A stretch of DNA of 64,000 nt from Pectinophora gossypiella (lineage: Eukaryota > Arthropoda > Insecta > Lepidoptera > Gelechiidae), in contig NC_065420.1 of NCBI RefSeq assembly GCF_024362695.1, positions 11,819,420-11,883,419 of the forward strand, given 5' to 3'. Position numbers and translations under genes: made by a program. Positions 1 to 12,840 of the stretch are shown in pieces. Numbering within the stretch: position 1 is the stretch's first letter; every line of letters starts with the position of its first letter. The notes under the pieces are model-generated. The model saw only the letters and a program-made list of their open reading frames with translations. It was not told the DNA's origin and did not search any database.

Positions 1-125
1 CCGACGAAATATACAAGCCCCACCTTTGGTACTACGATCTGTTTTCATTCATGTTCGAGGATAACAGCTATAACGCAGCAAAAGCGGAGGATAAAGGCAG
101 CAAAACGCAACAGGCGGGCGTCGCG
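1..125 (+). CDS. MADF/BESS gene, exon with end of MADF domain
   Basis: Frame 3 is open from the window edge to a GTAAGC donor at 126. It encodes DEIYKPHLWYYDLFSFMFED then a polar, Lys/Gln-rich stretch. The exon continues off the left side, so its true start is unknown. A Met in mid-exon at 51 is not taken as the start because the conserved block begins before it. Confidence 0.78.
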
Positions 126-3100
126 GTAAGCACTTTTCTTAGACACTTATCTAAAACATTATTTAGGTATCACACATTACATAAATCACGCCCTTATCTT
201 TATCCGTGTAGGCAATGTGATGTCTTTATCTACAAACTGTTTACACTTCAATATTAGTAGGTACTACCCAAGTAGCAATCAAGAATTGTGGTTAAGTCAT
301 ATATGTCTAAACTTTAGCTAAAGTGAGATTTATCCAAATCAAATAGGACTTATTAGGACTTCATAAATTCATTTCCTTCTTTAATACTATATAGTTTTCA
401 ACAAATCCTACTTTAGATAATTTAGAATACACAAAACCAAGTTAAGTATTCACAAAACTATTTAGTCTTATCTCAGCCTACTGTTAAGTCTACAAGTATT
501 CTTTTACTTTACTCAGATTATTTAAAGTCTCACTTAACACTAAATTGATTTAGTGAAGTATCAGTTTAGTCTTGTAAAGTAAAAATTGATTGCCTAGATA
601 TACTTAAGGCAATTTTTATTATTTGTTGCTCCTATACAAGACTGTTTTATTCGTTTTTGACTACAATAAGTAAAATATAAGAAAAGTCTATTCAATGGAC
701 GATAAAATCGAAATAGAAGCAAGCAGAAAGATGGATGAAGTCCAAATAATAAAAGCATCTGGTGGTTTTCGAAAGCAGAATATTAAATACAGAAAATTAA
801 CCTGTGATAATGCACATCCCACTGTTTTTGTTAGCGATGCGATATCTTCTTCATTGCCATAATTTTTTTTATATCGATTGGTATAACACAATCATTTAAT
901 TTTGGCAAAATATCGTAAGTTCCTGTTTTTCAAATTCGATCCAGCGTGTGGCGGCCCAGGTACCTACGTCTCGCACAAATCTTCTCAAAAATGACTAAGC
1001 TAGTCTAACCTAGTCTAAGCGCACGGCAACACTACACCATGAAAAATCGAGTTTTATATTAAAACCTGCTAAGTTCAAATATAAAATTAGGTACCTATTA
1101 GTCTAATAATAAATAAATCCAATCAAAAACATAAATGTGAAATGAGAGCCAAGTTCAATATTATGATAAATGCTTTGGTTGTTGACTTCAACGACAAAAG
1201 AAGTGAGATCTAAATGGGTGCCAAGTTCAATGGTCAGTCCTGAAATTGATTTATAAGTAACAGTATAACATATCATATCTTCTTATAACATAAGATAATA
1301 TATTGTAGCCTAAGGTCTGTAAGTACATATCTTCGTAACGCGTGGGTCCTTTTAAAAGGACAAATTCAAAACTAAAAGTCGACTTTATAGGTATAAAACA
1401 TTTGAATACCTATTAAACTCGTTTAAGATTCACGTTAAGTTAAAAAAAAATAATATGCCAGTAAAATGGATGAGAGTTGTGTTGTATCGTGGGCGAAAAG
1501 CTGACAACCTATCACCGCTAAACACATGTTCCAACTTGCTTACCTACCCTTAAAGTACTTGTCGGATGTGGCATCAAGTGGTTTTATGATCACTTAGTGC
1601 TCTGCCTACCCCGATAGGGCATATAGGCGTGATTGTATGTTATGTTAAGTTAATCTACATACCTACCACAAAAAGACCGGCTGTCATGAGTTTTGATTAC
1701 TTACTGATTCTTACATCTATAGTTAGGTACAGGCACTAATTAGGTATTTATGTTAAGCGTTCATGATAGAATCTAATTATTAAAAAGTTGCCAGTTTTTT
1801 TTATTTTTTCCTTTATATTCATCTAATTACCTATCTGCATACCAAATTTTAACTCTCTAGGTCATCTGGAACTGGGTTAGTTTTGATAAAAATGAGTCAG
1901 TCAGTCAATGATAAAAATGAGGATTTTGGACATTAATATCTAAATAACCGTTTGAGATAAGCTTATGAAATTCAGAACACTTATATGTATCTTACAAGTC
2001 TCAATATATGAGCCAAATTTGATACGTTTATGTGAAATAGTTTTTGATTTATGAGGGGGTCAAAAGTGGCTCCAAATGGTTCGTGTAATAATACACACGG
2101 TGCGGCTCGCCAGTTCTATTTCTTGAACTTGGCTTGACACGCTACCGCGTGTCTAGATACTTTTCTTTCTTCTTTCATTCTGTCTTTTAATTATTTTAAA
2201 AATGTACCTATTTTTAACTAAGCTTTATTCACAATCATAAACAAAACATATTATTATCTATTTTAAGTTTTGTGTATGGTTAAATGCATTTAAAGTGGGC
2301 ATTAGATTCGATTCCTTTATTTTTTTAGCTTGATAAAGACATCGGGAATTTGGCCGCCTTTTTTAACAATAATGTTTTAGGTGGGATTAGAAACTACCGC
2401 GCACACACACGACGTTAATCAAATTGCAAGGGTTCTTCGTATATACAATATTCAACGGATACTCGTTAATTTTTACAATAATCACATTGTTTCCGTTGGC
2501 AATTAGAAGCGCGGTGATCGTACCTACTTTGCGTCAGTGAACCATGTAGGTACCTATGAGAATGTATGCGCGGAGACTCATTAGCAAATTGAGTTTATGT
2601 TTGTTAGTTCCAATTGTGATAAATATTAAATAATTAAGTAAATCACATTCCTATCCAAGTAAGAACTCAGCATAACAATATTTTTTTATCTTCCACGAGT
2701 CGAAAAACTTACCTCTCAAACAAACATACTTTCCATAGGTTTTAAGCTTGTTCGATTTTAATTGTTACTTGTTACATAGATGATTCTGGCACAGAATAAA
2801 CAAACATGATTTTACGACATTACTTTACTAAATCAAAATAGAGGATCACTTTAGATATAAGAGTTTTAAGTAGGAATTCACTAAATACTTTTTGTCTTAA
2901 GTTGGTATACTCCTAGACAATTGAAGTAAAATTTATCTTAACTAGTACTTGATGAAGTGCAACTTGACTTTACTTTTCTAAACTGATTCTTACGAAATCA
3001 ATTGTTTCTAAAGTCTTACTTCATTTAGAAAAATATTACTTAACGCCATTTTGCACTTACAGGAAGAAAACATGTAATATATTTTTGACAATATTATCGT

Positions 3101-6100
3101 CAAAAACTGAAGTAAATTAATATATATTTCTGTTGTAGTAACAATTACTGCGTTCAGCTGTCACATATTAATAGAAAATGAATTTCTCTATACTATATGT
3201 CACCATTTTTTTTATTTGCTGAATAATCAATCCAAATTTTATTATTATTTTTCTGGTATATTAAAGGCCCTTCTGTTTTTTAACACTTTCTATCGATTTT
3301 ACACGAGAAACAATCATGCGTTTATAATTTCCTGTATGTGAAACGGCAGAATAACCTTTTGTTAAAACAACTTAACAAATATTTTAGACGCCATTTTCTT
3401 ACAGACTTCATTTCTTGTGTTAATATAAATGTTCGCCATTATATTCTAAAATAAAGAAGCGTGAAGTAAAAATCGTTTTAGTATGACCTGAAGTTTTACT
3501 TCGTTAAGTTACAATTGACTCAGTGCAATTCAATCCTATAGTCTTAACTAAGTATTGTAGATATCTTCAAGTATACATTCTTGGTATTAAGTGATACTAC
3601 AATAATTCTAAGTTTAGAATATGCAAGAACATTGTCTAAAGTAGGGTTTAAGTCTGACTTAACGTTGTCTTAAGTCTGTCTTGTATAAGAGTTAAAGTAT
3701 GTGCCCACTTTTACTAAACTGTATCTTCAAGATATCTTGAGGGATATCTTGGAGACCTATAAGACTTATCCAAGACAAGGGTTTGATTTAGTCTACTTGC
3801 CTTCAAGATATCTACAATTCTCTTTTAAGACAATCGGTTGCTACTTGGGTACCTACGTATTATTGTCAAGGAAACACAGCTTCTTTCACTCAAAGGTTGC
3901 CTGGAAAAACTTGCTTCTTCGCAATAAGGCCAAGAATTGTATCAACTTCGTTTGTAAATAAAACAGTTTTAAAATAATGTTAATATTTTTCATATATTAT
4001 TTATATATAATATGTATCTTATCTACCTACCTAATAGAGAGTTCTGTACTGCATTGTAATAAAGTCTTTCATCACCAAAATAGGTAAGGAAGTTCCTTGG
4101 GTAAGTTCAAGCAAGCGACTAATACAAGTTCGTAATAGTAAAATGAATTACTTTTTACTAAATGTCAAAATACAATATTATTATGAAATAGGTATGAAAT
4201 ATGTAGGTACCTATTTGGGAATATTTATGAAAAGTTGATGAAAAGCACACTGTGAAGTCGTAGAAAAACATGAATCCGCTATATTGGATTGATTACGTTC
4301 TTTTTATTTAAAAAAATATATAATTTACCTCCCTAAATGGAAAAAAGAAAATGTTAAATGTCTTTCGTCAGTTTTAGACAGGTCCGCGGATGTCCGTGTT
4401 GCTCTATAGTTTAAGATTAGGTAGTTATTTAGTAGGTAATCAGAATTTCATAATTTATCTTTCACCTACGACAATAAAATTTATTCAACATCAACAAACA
4501 TCAAGGTGAGGTTATCTTATCGGAGAGCAGAGCAATTACTGCTGTGGTGACGCAGTTTCATACTGCACAGTGATATTGATTTTAGCAAACGTGAGACCTA
4601 GAAACAGGAGCTTGCGGGCGTAACCGAAATTTCGTGCATTACGTGCAATTTCTATACTGGTATTTTCTGAAATAATATCTTAAAGTGATTTGTTGTTGTT
4701 GGTTTGCAGATCCCTCATTCATCAGTCGATTAATTCTTTCAAATATTCTTCCTCTCAGACGACGCCCTGAGCCGAAGTTCGCGCCCAACTAGGCACCCTC
4801 TGGCCTGTTGTCTTAAATTTTGTACTGAAAGCCCTCGGCGCTCCCCATTTGTCCGGCCAAGTAGTTAATGCCATCTGCGGCAAATCCACAATAAGTCACG
4901 TCAAAAAAAAGCTGGTTTGCAGAGCGTTTCAAAGTTCTGAGTACTTTACGATAATGCTCCAAATATATCGATGTGGAACCCAAAATTATTTTATGTGGAT
5001 CACGACGCGACCTACGCCAATCGACGACTCACAGTAATTGCCCGCGCTGGGTTTGCCTGCGCGGCGCCTATAAATATAATATATTTTTCACGGTGATTGT
5101 TCAAAGGCAGGCTAATAATTAGCAATAAAACTGAACCTAGGCTAAGCGCTTAATGTAAAAATAATGTGAATGCCATAAATAAGTAAAGTAGTAAAGCCTA
5201 TTTAATTTTATTTATATTGTGAACCTTCATAGTTCAAAATCTCTTGTTTGTGATTTGTGTGGTAAATAAATAATTCTTCTGTCGAGTGGGTTGTAAGATA
5301 GATTACCATCAACCCTGGTGTCAGGATTACTATTGAGCCGCCAAAGGCATGGCTCATGTAAAGACTACTAACTATGTATAAAAAATCGAATAAATAAATA
5401 TTAACTGATTATAAAAGCATCTTTCGTAAGTGGTACTACCTACCTAAGTAAGTAATAATGGTTACATTAGGTATTGTAATTGGCAACCCTCAGACGTTAC
5501 ACACACAGTTGCACTGCACGTGTTGATAATTGCAATGTATAGTCACTGTGTAAAACGAGGTTGTTTGTATGAAGTGTCCGGGGTGTGTAAATAGTCAGTA
5601 GAAGGCCAACTTAACGTGCCCTCCGAATAACAGGGAGGTTAAAATGGCCACATCGAAGCAATTCATCTAACAAAGTAATATTGCAATTTAACATTTGCGC
5701 AAATAAAAATAAGTGTGCAATGCAAACAAATGTCAAATAGCAATATTGCTATCTTAGATGAATTGCTTCGATGTGGCCATTTTAACATTTTAACCCCCAG
5801 ATCGTGTTACTTTGTGACAAGCGGGTGATCAGGATTCAAACTCGGGTCCTCCAGATCGTGAGCTCAACGGACAACCACTAGACCGCGAAGGCAGCAGGTC
5901 AATGTTCCGTGCTCAGTGTCTTTGATAGTATTTACAGCAGAGAGGATTAAAAAAGCAATATGGGCATTTGCGCATGTAAAAACAATTGTCAAATACCACC
6001 ATTGCTTTTTTAGACGATTTGATTCAATGTCGCCTTTTTATGCAAGTACTCACATGGATGCAGCTTCTGCGCAGCGATGTACTTCTCCAGCTTGCGCCTG

Positions 6101-9100
6101 AGCACGATCTCAGCGCCGTATCTGCCCACTGAACCGTTGTCTACCAGCAAGAAATACGCGTGTCTGTTGTTCAACACAGCAAGCTTCGATCTGAAAGCAA
6201 ATAAAATAATTGAAATAAGCCTAGATATGCTTCTTCTTCTAATCCTTGTATCCCCTGTTGGGATGTAGGACTCGAATAACAGGGGGGTTAAAAAGCAATT
6301 CATCTAAAAGCAATGTTGCAATTTGACATGTGACGCAAATGTCAAATTGCAATATTTCTTTTTAGATGAACTGCTTCGATGTGGCTATTTTAACCCCCCA
6401 GTATTTAATCTAATTACGACAACTTACTTGCGTCAGTCAGTTAAGTTGACGAAAGGAGATCATCGGCTCTCCATACTTTGGCCGGCCCAAATTTGAAAGT
6501 GCCGGCCAGAGAAAAAAAATGTGTCGAACCTTTCGAGTAGATTGCTCTGATCATTTTTTACTATGACACCAAACGTGTATGACCATTAGTTTGGCTTTAA
6601 TTGGGTTTTAAAAATGACGATTTTTCATACATTTTGTAAAAAAAAAATATTATGTCCGTTTGGAAAAAGGGGATACAGGCGTATTACAAAGGACCGTTAG
6701 AACATTTATTAGTATGGCGCCAAACTTCTATGACCATTATTTTGACGTTTATTGGACTTTCCGTTTTGGTTAATATATAAAAATGCCGGCAATCGAAAAG
6801 AATACGTCGAATCCGTCTAATAGTTGCTTCTCAATATTTTTTAATATGACACCAAACATCTATGACCATTATTTTGACTTTTATTGGAATTTACGTTTTA
6901 GTTCAAATGTGAAAAGTGCCGACCAGCAAAAATACCATGTAGACGGTATCGAGTAGATGCCTATTAACATTTTTTTCTATAGCACCAAACGTGTACGATC
7001 ATTAGTTTGGCTTTTATTTTATTTTGAAAATCTTGATTTCTTATTTATTTTGTTTAAAAATAAAGTGCTTTGGGCAAAAATTGCGATACGGCGGATTACA
7101 AAGGACCCTTAATACAACTTTGAACATTTAATAATCTGGCGCAAAACATTTTTGACCATTATTTTGACTTTGGCTTTTATTGGACTTTTTTAAAATCTTT
7201 ATTTTTTTTATACATTTCAACAATGACAACAAGCAGAGCTTTCCCAATGACTAGTTATTAGTCAGATAAATACTTTGTGTTTTTGTTTTGTGTGTTGATA
7301 GGTGAACTTCTATATTAATACCATCTGATTTTAGATATAACGTTGGCTGTAGTTTTTGCATTCCACTCAACGTTACGGCCTAAGTTTAGGTTGAATTATT
7401 ATGACCGTAGATGGTTACCACCCTCCAAAGATAAGCTTGCCATCTAGTGACGAAACTCGTATTTTGGCATGACGTCTGAAGTAGTTAGGGAAGACAGGAG
7501 TCGGGCAGTTGTACTTTGCATGTATGCCGATCACAATGTCCTGGTGCTACTCGGCCGATAACGTAGTACCTCTATCACCCCACTGTATTTTCCTTGTATG
7601 CACACTTTTCTTAAAAAAAGTAGCTTCTAAAGCGTAAACGCAAACTTATTTTTAATTTATAAAAATGTGTCAAAAAGACGACTATATTACGCCTTTAGCA
7701 AGATAGTTCCATTATTACCAGATAAAAACTTTTTTCGCCAAAGTGTAGGTACTTATCTATGAAAACACCAGATTTTTGAAAAATCGAATCAAGTCCAAAA
7801 TAGTGGTCATAGACGTTTAATTCCATAGTAATAAACATTTTGACGATCCTATACATAACGTGCCTGTTATATTATATTTTTTTACAAAATGAATCAAAAA
7901 TCAAGTTTTTTTTTAATCTAACAAAAGCCAAACTAATGGTCATACACATTTTTGTCATAGTGAATAATGTTTACAGGTATCTTCTCGATAGCTTTGACAT
8001 GTGTTCTTTGCTGACCGGCACTTTTCACACAGAAACTATAACGTAAAGTCCAACAAAAGTCAAAATAATGGTCATAGACGTTTGGTGCCATAATAATAAA
8101 AGGTCAAACGGATAAGTTATAATGGATTATACCAATATTGTTTCTTGGCCAGCACTTCACATTTTCACCAAAAATGTATGAAAATTCATGTTTTTTAATT
8201 CGAATAAAACCGAAAATATTGACCCTACAGCTTTGGTGCCATAGTAATAAATGCTCAGACGGATAAGTTCTAAGGATATATACCATTATTGTTACTTGGC
8301 CGGCACTTTACATTTTGACCAAAAATGTATGAAAAATACAGTTTTTTGAATTCGAATAAAACCGAAGATATTGACCCTACAGCTTTGGTGCCATAGTAAT
8401 AAATGCTCAGGTGGATAATATCTAACGGAATATAGCAAAATTTTTTTTGGCCGGCACTTTGACTTCTGGGCCGAAATCCGATGATCTCCTTTGTAATCAT
8501 AAAACAAATGTTTTATTAAAGTTTAATTAAGTATTATTTTGTTTTATTTTTTAAGGCAGCTGTCCGAGATATCAACAACCTCCTGCCGATCGTTAGAAAA
8601 TATTTATTGAACACGTACTTGAAATGTACAAAAACCACCACACACCTCCACTAATCGCCATTCGTTAGTCAGTTTAACGTGTTGGTAGCAGGGAGGTTAA
8701 AATTACCACATCAAAGCAATTCATCTAAGAGAGCAATATTGCTATTTGTAATTTTTTTTGCATTGCACACTTTTATATGCGCTGCGTGCCCTCACTGTGC
8801 GCGGGAGTTATAAAGATAAGCTACATAAGCCATCTTCGGGCGCATCAGCGTCGTACTGACTAGGAGTCGAAGTTGTCGCCATGGCCGAAATCGGTCGGAG
8901 AGATCATCATATATGCGCTGAAATTGCAATATTGCTTTCTTAGATGAATTACTTCGATGTGACCATTTCAATCCCCCCAGTAATTTAGCTTTGTCTACAA
9001 AATTCTAACTCACTTAGGCAAACAATCTTTCTTCAGGGCATTAACAAGTTCCTTTTTTCGAACAATAAAATTACTCTGACTCATTCTTCACTCTGATCCC

Positions 9101-12100
9101 GACACCTGTTGCGGGTCTAATATATCCTCACGTACTTTCGTATAATAAAGTCTTCTTTGCCTACAAATAACAATGACTATCCATTGTGAAAGAATTTGAG
9201 TCATCTATCTTCCTTTATTTTCATTATTCTTCAGGTTTTTATCTATTGTCCTAAATGACACTGCAGAAAAAATAGACGAAATGTTTGCAAAGTCAGAATC
9301 TTTTAGTTTTGTGGTTGGTTTCATTTTTAATTTTCCAATATTTAGCAGGATTAAACTTCTTATCATCTGCCTTATGATGGCGAACAAGTTGTAAAACATC
9401 CTCTCTGACATGATAGGCTATATATACGGATCAAAGGCAGTTAACCTGCCACCACATGGCTTATATCCATCTTAAGATTCTAAAACATGTCAACCATTTA
9501 TCTCACAATCCTCACGAGAAGAGAATACAGTATGACGACAAGACTAAAAAGGCTACATTAAAGCAATTATTCATCTAAAAAATAATATTACAGTTTGACA
9601 CATATAAAAATAAGTGCGCAAAGAATGGTCTAAAAATATTACAATACAATACCCTACATTACCTACAAATACACTGGTCAGCAAATAACCGGTTGATTAT
9701 GATGAAAGATAACTAAAGAAATTATGAAAAATATCCAACTCCCTCATTGAAGAAAAAGAAACGGAAATTACAAACTCTAGGCAAAAGAGGATAAATCGTT
9801 AGTATTGTTTCTTGTTTAATTTGAATGTGAATTGACGGTAGTTTAGAAAAAAAATTAAGTCATTATAATTAACATAAAATGCACTTTCTTTAGGTATAAC
9901 TTAAACCGTTGTAAGTTTTATACTTTTTTGGAAATCGAATAAGTATGCTACGGGAGCGGGTGACTCGGTTTATGTGCTGACCAGTGTATTTTTTATTTCA
10001 CCAAATAAAATACATACATATAAAAATAAATGATATACCTATATAAAATAGTACACATAAAAACCGGACCTGTCAAATCTTCAGCTTAGGTAAGCGAACC
10101 CTGTGAGAAACGGGAAATGCTAGGGAGATGATGATAAATAGCACACACAAAATAATAAGCAACTTAAGAGCCGAAAAATATAAACAACACCACAACACAT
10201 TTCATTACAAAAACAGAACCATCTACAATGTTTTATTTAATATGGCTTGTTTAAATGAGTTGCTTTAATGTGGATTCAGATTTTTCAACTATTGAGACTG
10301 TTCCTCGAAGCTTCCAATGTTCATGTTATTACAAATGAAGCGAGATAAAAAATTACATGTCGATTTTGTTTGTTAATAAGAAAAATAACAATTCATATTC
10401 ATTGAAACGAAGGAAGCAGTTGTGAAATACATTCTAAAAATAGCTTCGCAGAACGAACTTTTTACGCTCAACTTTAACAAAGGAGAGATATTTTAATTGT
10501 TTGCCTGGACGTTGAAAACTTTGCACGAATAATTTATTCTTGAGCAAAAATTTTGTTAAGTTTATGAAAATAGAAAAAAGTTATGAACTACGGGGCTGGC
10601 TGTTTAAGGTGAACGCGCACCGGCAGGAGCCGCACGCGCAGAAGTCATCGCATTTTATAAGATGTCATAGGTAAACATAACATAAAATTATGTCAGACCG
10701 CATTGATGTAAATGGATTAATTTCATTTCAGGCCGTTGTAGGTATCAAAGGATGGGCCATTGTTTTCTACTGACTAGTCCTAACTTGAAAAAATATAACT
10801 TTTATTTTTTTTACAGAAAGGACACAATATTAATTGCGTTACTTATATAAAAATAACATGTGTATTAGGTTGGGTGTATTGGGTTGTTCCAACTCTCCTG
10901 ATATAGGAATTTCACATCAGGAGGGTTAAAAAGGCCACATCAAAGCCATTCATCTAAAAAAGCAATATTTGTTTGTATTGCGCATACGCATACAAATGTC
11001 AAACTGCAATAAGTACTTATTTCTTTTTTAGATGCTTTGAAGTGGCCTTTTTAACCCGCCTGGTTTGAAATGAATCTGAACGGAGCATCACAAAAAAGTA
11101 AAATTAAAACAGGTTAATAGCGAGCCCTGCACTAGTTTTCCCTTTATCGCAGTAGTAGTATGATAATACTCCAACCTCACAACCCACACGATAGAAGAAG
11201 AGAAGAAGTATGATAATACAATTTTTGTTCAAAGAGATTAGTGTACAAAATCCAATAGTTATATACATATCCCTTTCTTTCACCAGGGATCTGAAGAAGA
11301 GGAAGAAGGACAACCAGTGTACGAAGAAGAGCCTCACGAATTTGAACATTCGGTAGACCCATCAGATTACAGCTTAGCAACCAGTATGGTGGAAGTGTCA
11401 GACAATAGCAAACGCTATTCGGACGTTGACGACGATGGAAAAACCAAGCGACTATGTGCAGATGTACTGGACGAATATGATGCTATTGGTAAATATGGGT
11501 TATAGATTCAAGTTCACAATGAATTACCTAGGTCTACATACTAGTAGAACTATTAAAAATTTTGTTTTACTGGTAAGTCTACTGGGTACAAAATTCCCAG
11601 TGCGAAGGAAATTGGATACTCGACAGTTTTCCGATAAATATTTTAAAAATTACAAACGCTTATTATAAGATACTATACAGGGTGTTAGTGACATCGTAAC
11701 GAATACTGAGGGGGATGATTCAGACTATGATTCTGAGTTGATATCAAGAGGAATTTTCCGTCGCAAAATTCATGATTTTTTTTTTAGTTTTTTTAAATTA
11801 TTTTTAATTCTATACTTTTGCGATAAAAAATTCCACTTCATATTAACTCAGAATAATCAGCTGTTTCATCCCCCTCAGTATTCGTTACGATGTCACTTAC
11901 ACCCCGCACAAGTACATACTGTACCCATACAAGTAGGTATGGGTGATAGTGACACCGTAACGAATACTGAGGGGGATGATTCAGACCATGATTCTGAGTT
12001 GATATCAAGTGGAATTTTCAGTCGGAAAATTCATGAAAATGTTTGTTTTTCTTTTTATTATTTTCTGTTCCATACTTTTGCGACGGAAAATTCCACTTTA

Positions 12101-12840
12101 TATCATCTCAGAATCATAGTCTGAATCATCCCTCAAAGTTTTCGTTACGACGTCACTAACACCCTGTATACCTCTTAAAATTAAAATATTTTTTATCTTC
12201 TCGAAAAATCTTTAAAAAAGCGTATTTTCCTTCATTAATTTCAAATTTCGCGCGAAAACGGTCACGTGACATTTTGCCCAGTGACGTCACATTTCAATAA
12301 ACAAAGAAACTGTCAAACGGTATAACTTGACATGTGACAAATAGTTTCTGTTCTCGAGGGCTTCGACCAATAGCCATACGACACGTCTATCAACGTAGAT
12401 GAGATTCGCTGTGCCTATTGGTCGATGCCGTCTGTACAGGGTGTTAGTAACATCGTAACGAATACCGAGGGGGATGATTCAGACCATGATTCTGAATTGA
12501 TATCAAGTGGAATATCCTGTTGGAAAATTTATGAAAATTTTAATGCTTTTTTGGTTATTTTCAGTTATTAACTCAGAATCATGGTCTGAATCATCCCTCA
12601 AAGTTTTCGTTACGATGTTACTAACAGTCTGTATACTTTACGGTTGTTGTGCAGAGCCTGCAGGATATGTCTTTTCCCCCAGGTATAAACGTAGCTGCAA
12701 AGCTTCGAAATCTTCCACCCAACATGAGGATCGTAGCGGAGAAACTGATAAATGACGTACTCTTCCAAGCCCAGCTGAATGGACTCAACTCTTCCACAGT
12801 GATCATCACTGCAGACCCTTTCAAACAAGACCCCATGTAG
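1..12840 (+). CDS. MADF/BESS-domain protein, C-terminal part (3 exons, partial)
   Basis: Exons at <1-125, 11287-11488 and 12683-12840 join in phase (0/0, 1/2) to give about 161 codons ending in TAG at 12838. The first exon reads IYKPHLWYYDLFSFM, resembling the C-terminal half of a MADF (Myb/SANT-like DNA-binding) domain, where a Lys-x-x-Leu-Trp-Tyr-Phe/Tyr-Asp pattern is usual. The second is an acidic linker rich in Glu, Asp and Ser, ending LDEYDAIG. The third reads NVAAKLRNLPPNMRIVAEKL then INDVLF, matching the BESS-type helical region that follows such linkers and mediates protein-protein contacts. MADF/BESS proteins are nuclear and mostly act in transcription. The start of the gene is off the left edge. 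Exon pairing across the 11-kb intron is inferred from phase and domain order, not from a transcript. Confidence 0.82.
261..3857. mobile_element. probable 3.6-kb non-autonomous element with inverted ends
   Basis: The left end GGTACTACCCAAGTAGCAAT is matched by an inverted copy near 3836 (TTGCTACTTGGGTACC). Both flanks inside the ends are crowded with AAGTC/GACTT-type short repeats (280-600 and 2860-3840), like subterminal repeats. No coding capacity seen. The middle (1120-2160) carries sequence that recurs at 52810-53105. Boundaries are approximate. Confidence 0.5.
1120..2160. repeat. dispersed repeat, longer copy
   Basis: Two blocks (about 1127-1320 and 2085-2160) match 52810-53105, where they are joined directly. 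The shared text includes GAGAGCCAAGTTCAATATTA and GCTCGCCAGTTCT. Class unknown. Confidence 0.6.
3880..3962 (+). repeat. LINE 3' tail, degraded copy
   Basis: The stretch with GGTTGCCTGGAAAAACTTGC and CAATAAGGCC is related to better copies at 28090-28220, 39820-39945 and 53530-53655, which end in GTGCAATAAAG. It lies at the edge of the 261-3857 element. Confidence 0.55.
3963..4727. other. AT-rich intron, nothing recognised
   Basis: No exon, RNA gene or clear repeat seen on either strand apart from a scrap near 4130-4160 (AGTTAC/TTTTTACTAAA) that also occurs near 21200, 31420 and 53420. Confidence 0.5.
4728..4912 (+). repeat. poly(A)-tailed retroposon, 5'-truncated copy
   Basis: Matches the right-hand part of the 332-bp unit at 63310-63641: CAGACGACGCCCTGAGCCGA, CTCCCCATTTGTCCGGCC, AATGCCATCTGCGGCAAAT and a terminal A-run. 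Confidence 0.8.
5290..5370 (-). repeat. tRNA-derived SINE fragment
   Basis: Contains CAACCCTGGTGTCAGGATTA and GAGCCGCCAAAGGC, the tail region of the tRNA-headed SINE seen complete at 26109-26374. The remainder of 4913-5630 shows nothing else I can name. Confidence 0.7.
5634..5797. mobile_element. palindromic MITE flanked by CAG (copy 1)
   Basis: Begins GGAGGTTAAAATGGCCACAT and ends with the inverse, CATTTTAACCCCC. Inverted repeats about 60 bp, flanked on both sides by CAG (5631-5633, 5798-5800). Contains AAGCAATTCATCTAA and CAATATTGC. Confidence 0.85.
5800..5890 (-). repeat. SINE head fragment with tRNA-like box
   Basis: GGATTCAAACTCGGGTCCTC reads on the minus strand as a B-box-like block, followed by the family's GTGAGC/CAACCACTAGACC segment. 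Confidence 0.6.
6054..6190 (-). CDS. Trpm: Trpm exon e (most 3' exon in window)
   Basis: 137 nt between TTTCAG and GTGAGTAC. It encodes SKLAVLNNRHAYFLLVDNGS, then GRYGAEIVLRRKLEKYI and KLHP. It ends in phase 1, so the next exon lies further left; none was found in 1-6053. This exon sits inside the first visible intron of the plus-strand MADF/BESS gene. Confidence 0.95.

Noticed and set aside
3701..3961. 86-codon ORF at 3701
   Set aside because: It spans the inverted end of the 261-3857 element and a LINE tail scrap; no exon-like composition or known domain.
4849..5037. 62-codon ORF starting in CTCCCCATTTGTCCGG sequence
   Set aside because: Lies in a retroposon copy that recurs at 63590 and elsewhere.
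8104..8507. Minus-strand ORFs repeating LLLWHQSCRVNIFGFIRI
   Set aside because: Products of the tandem subterminal units of the fold-back element.
11104..11380. Minus-strand ORFs overlapping 11287-11488
   Set aside because: Antisense of the MADF/BESS linker exon and its intron flank; no TRPM or other domain.
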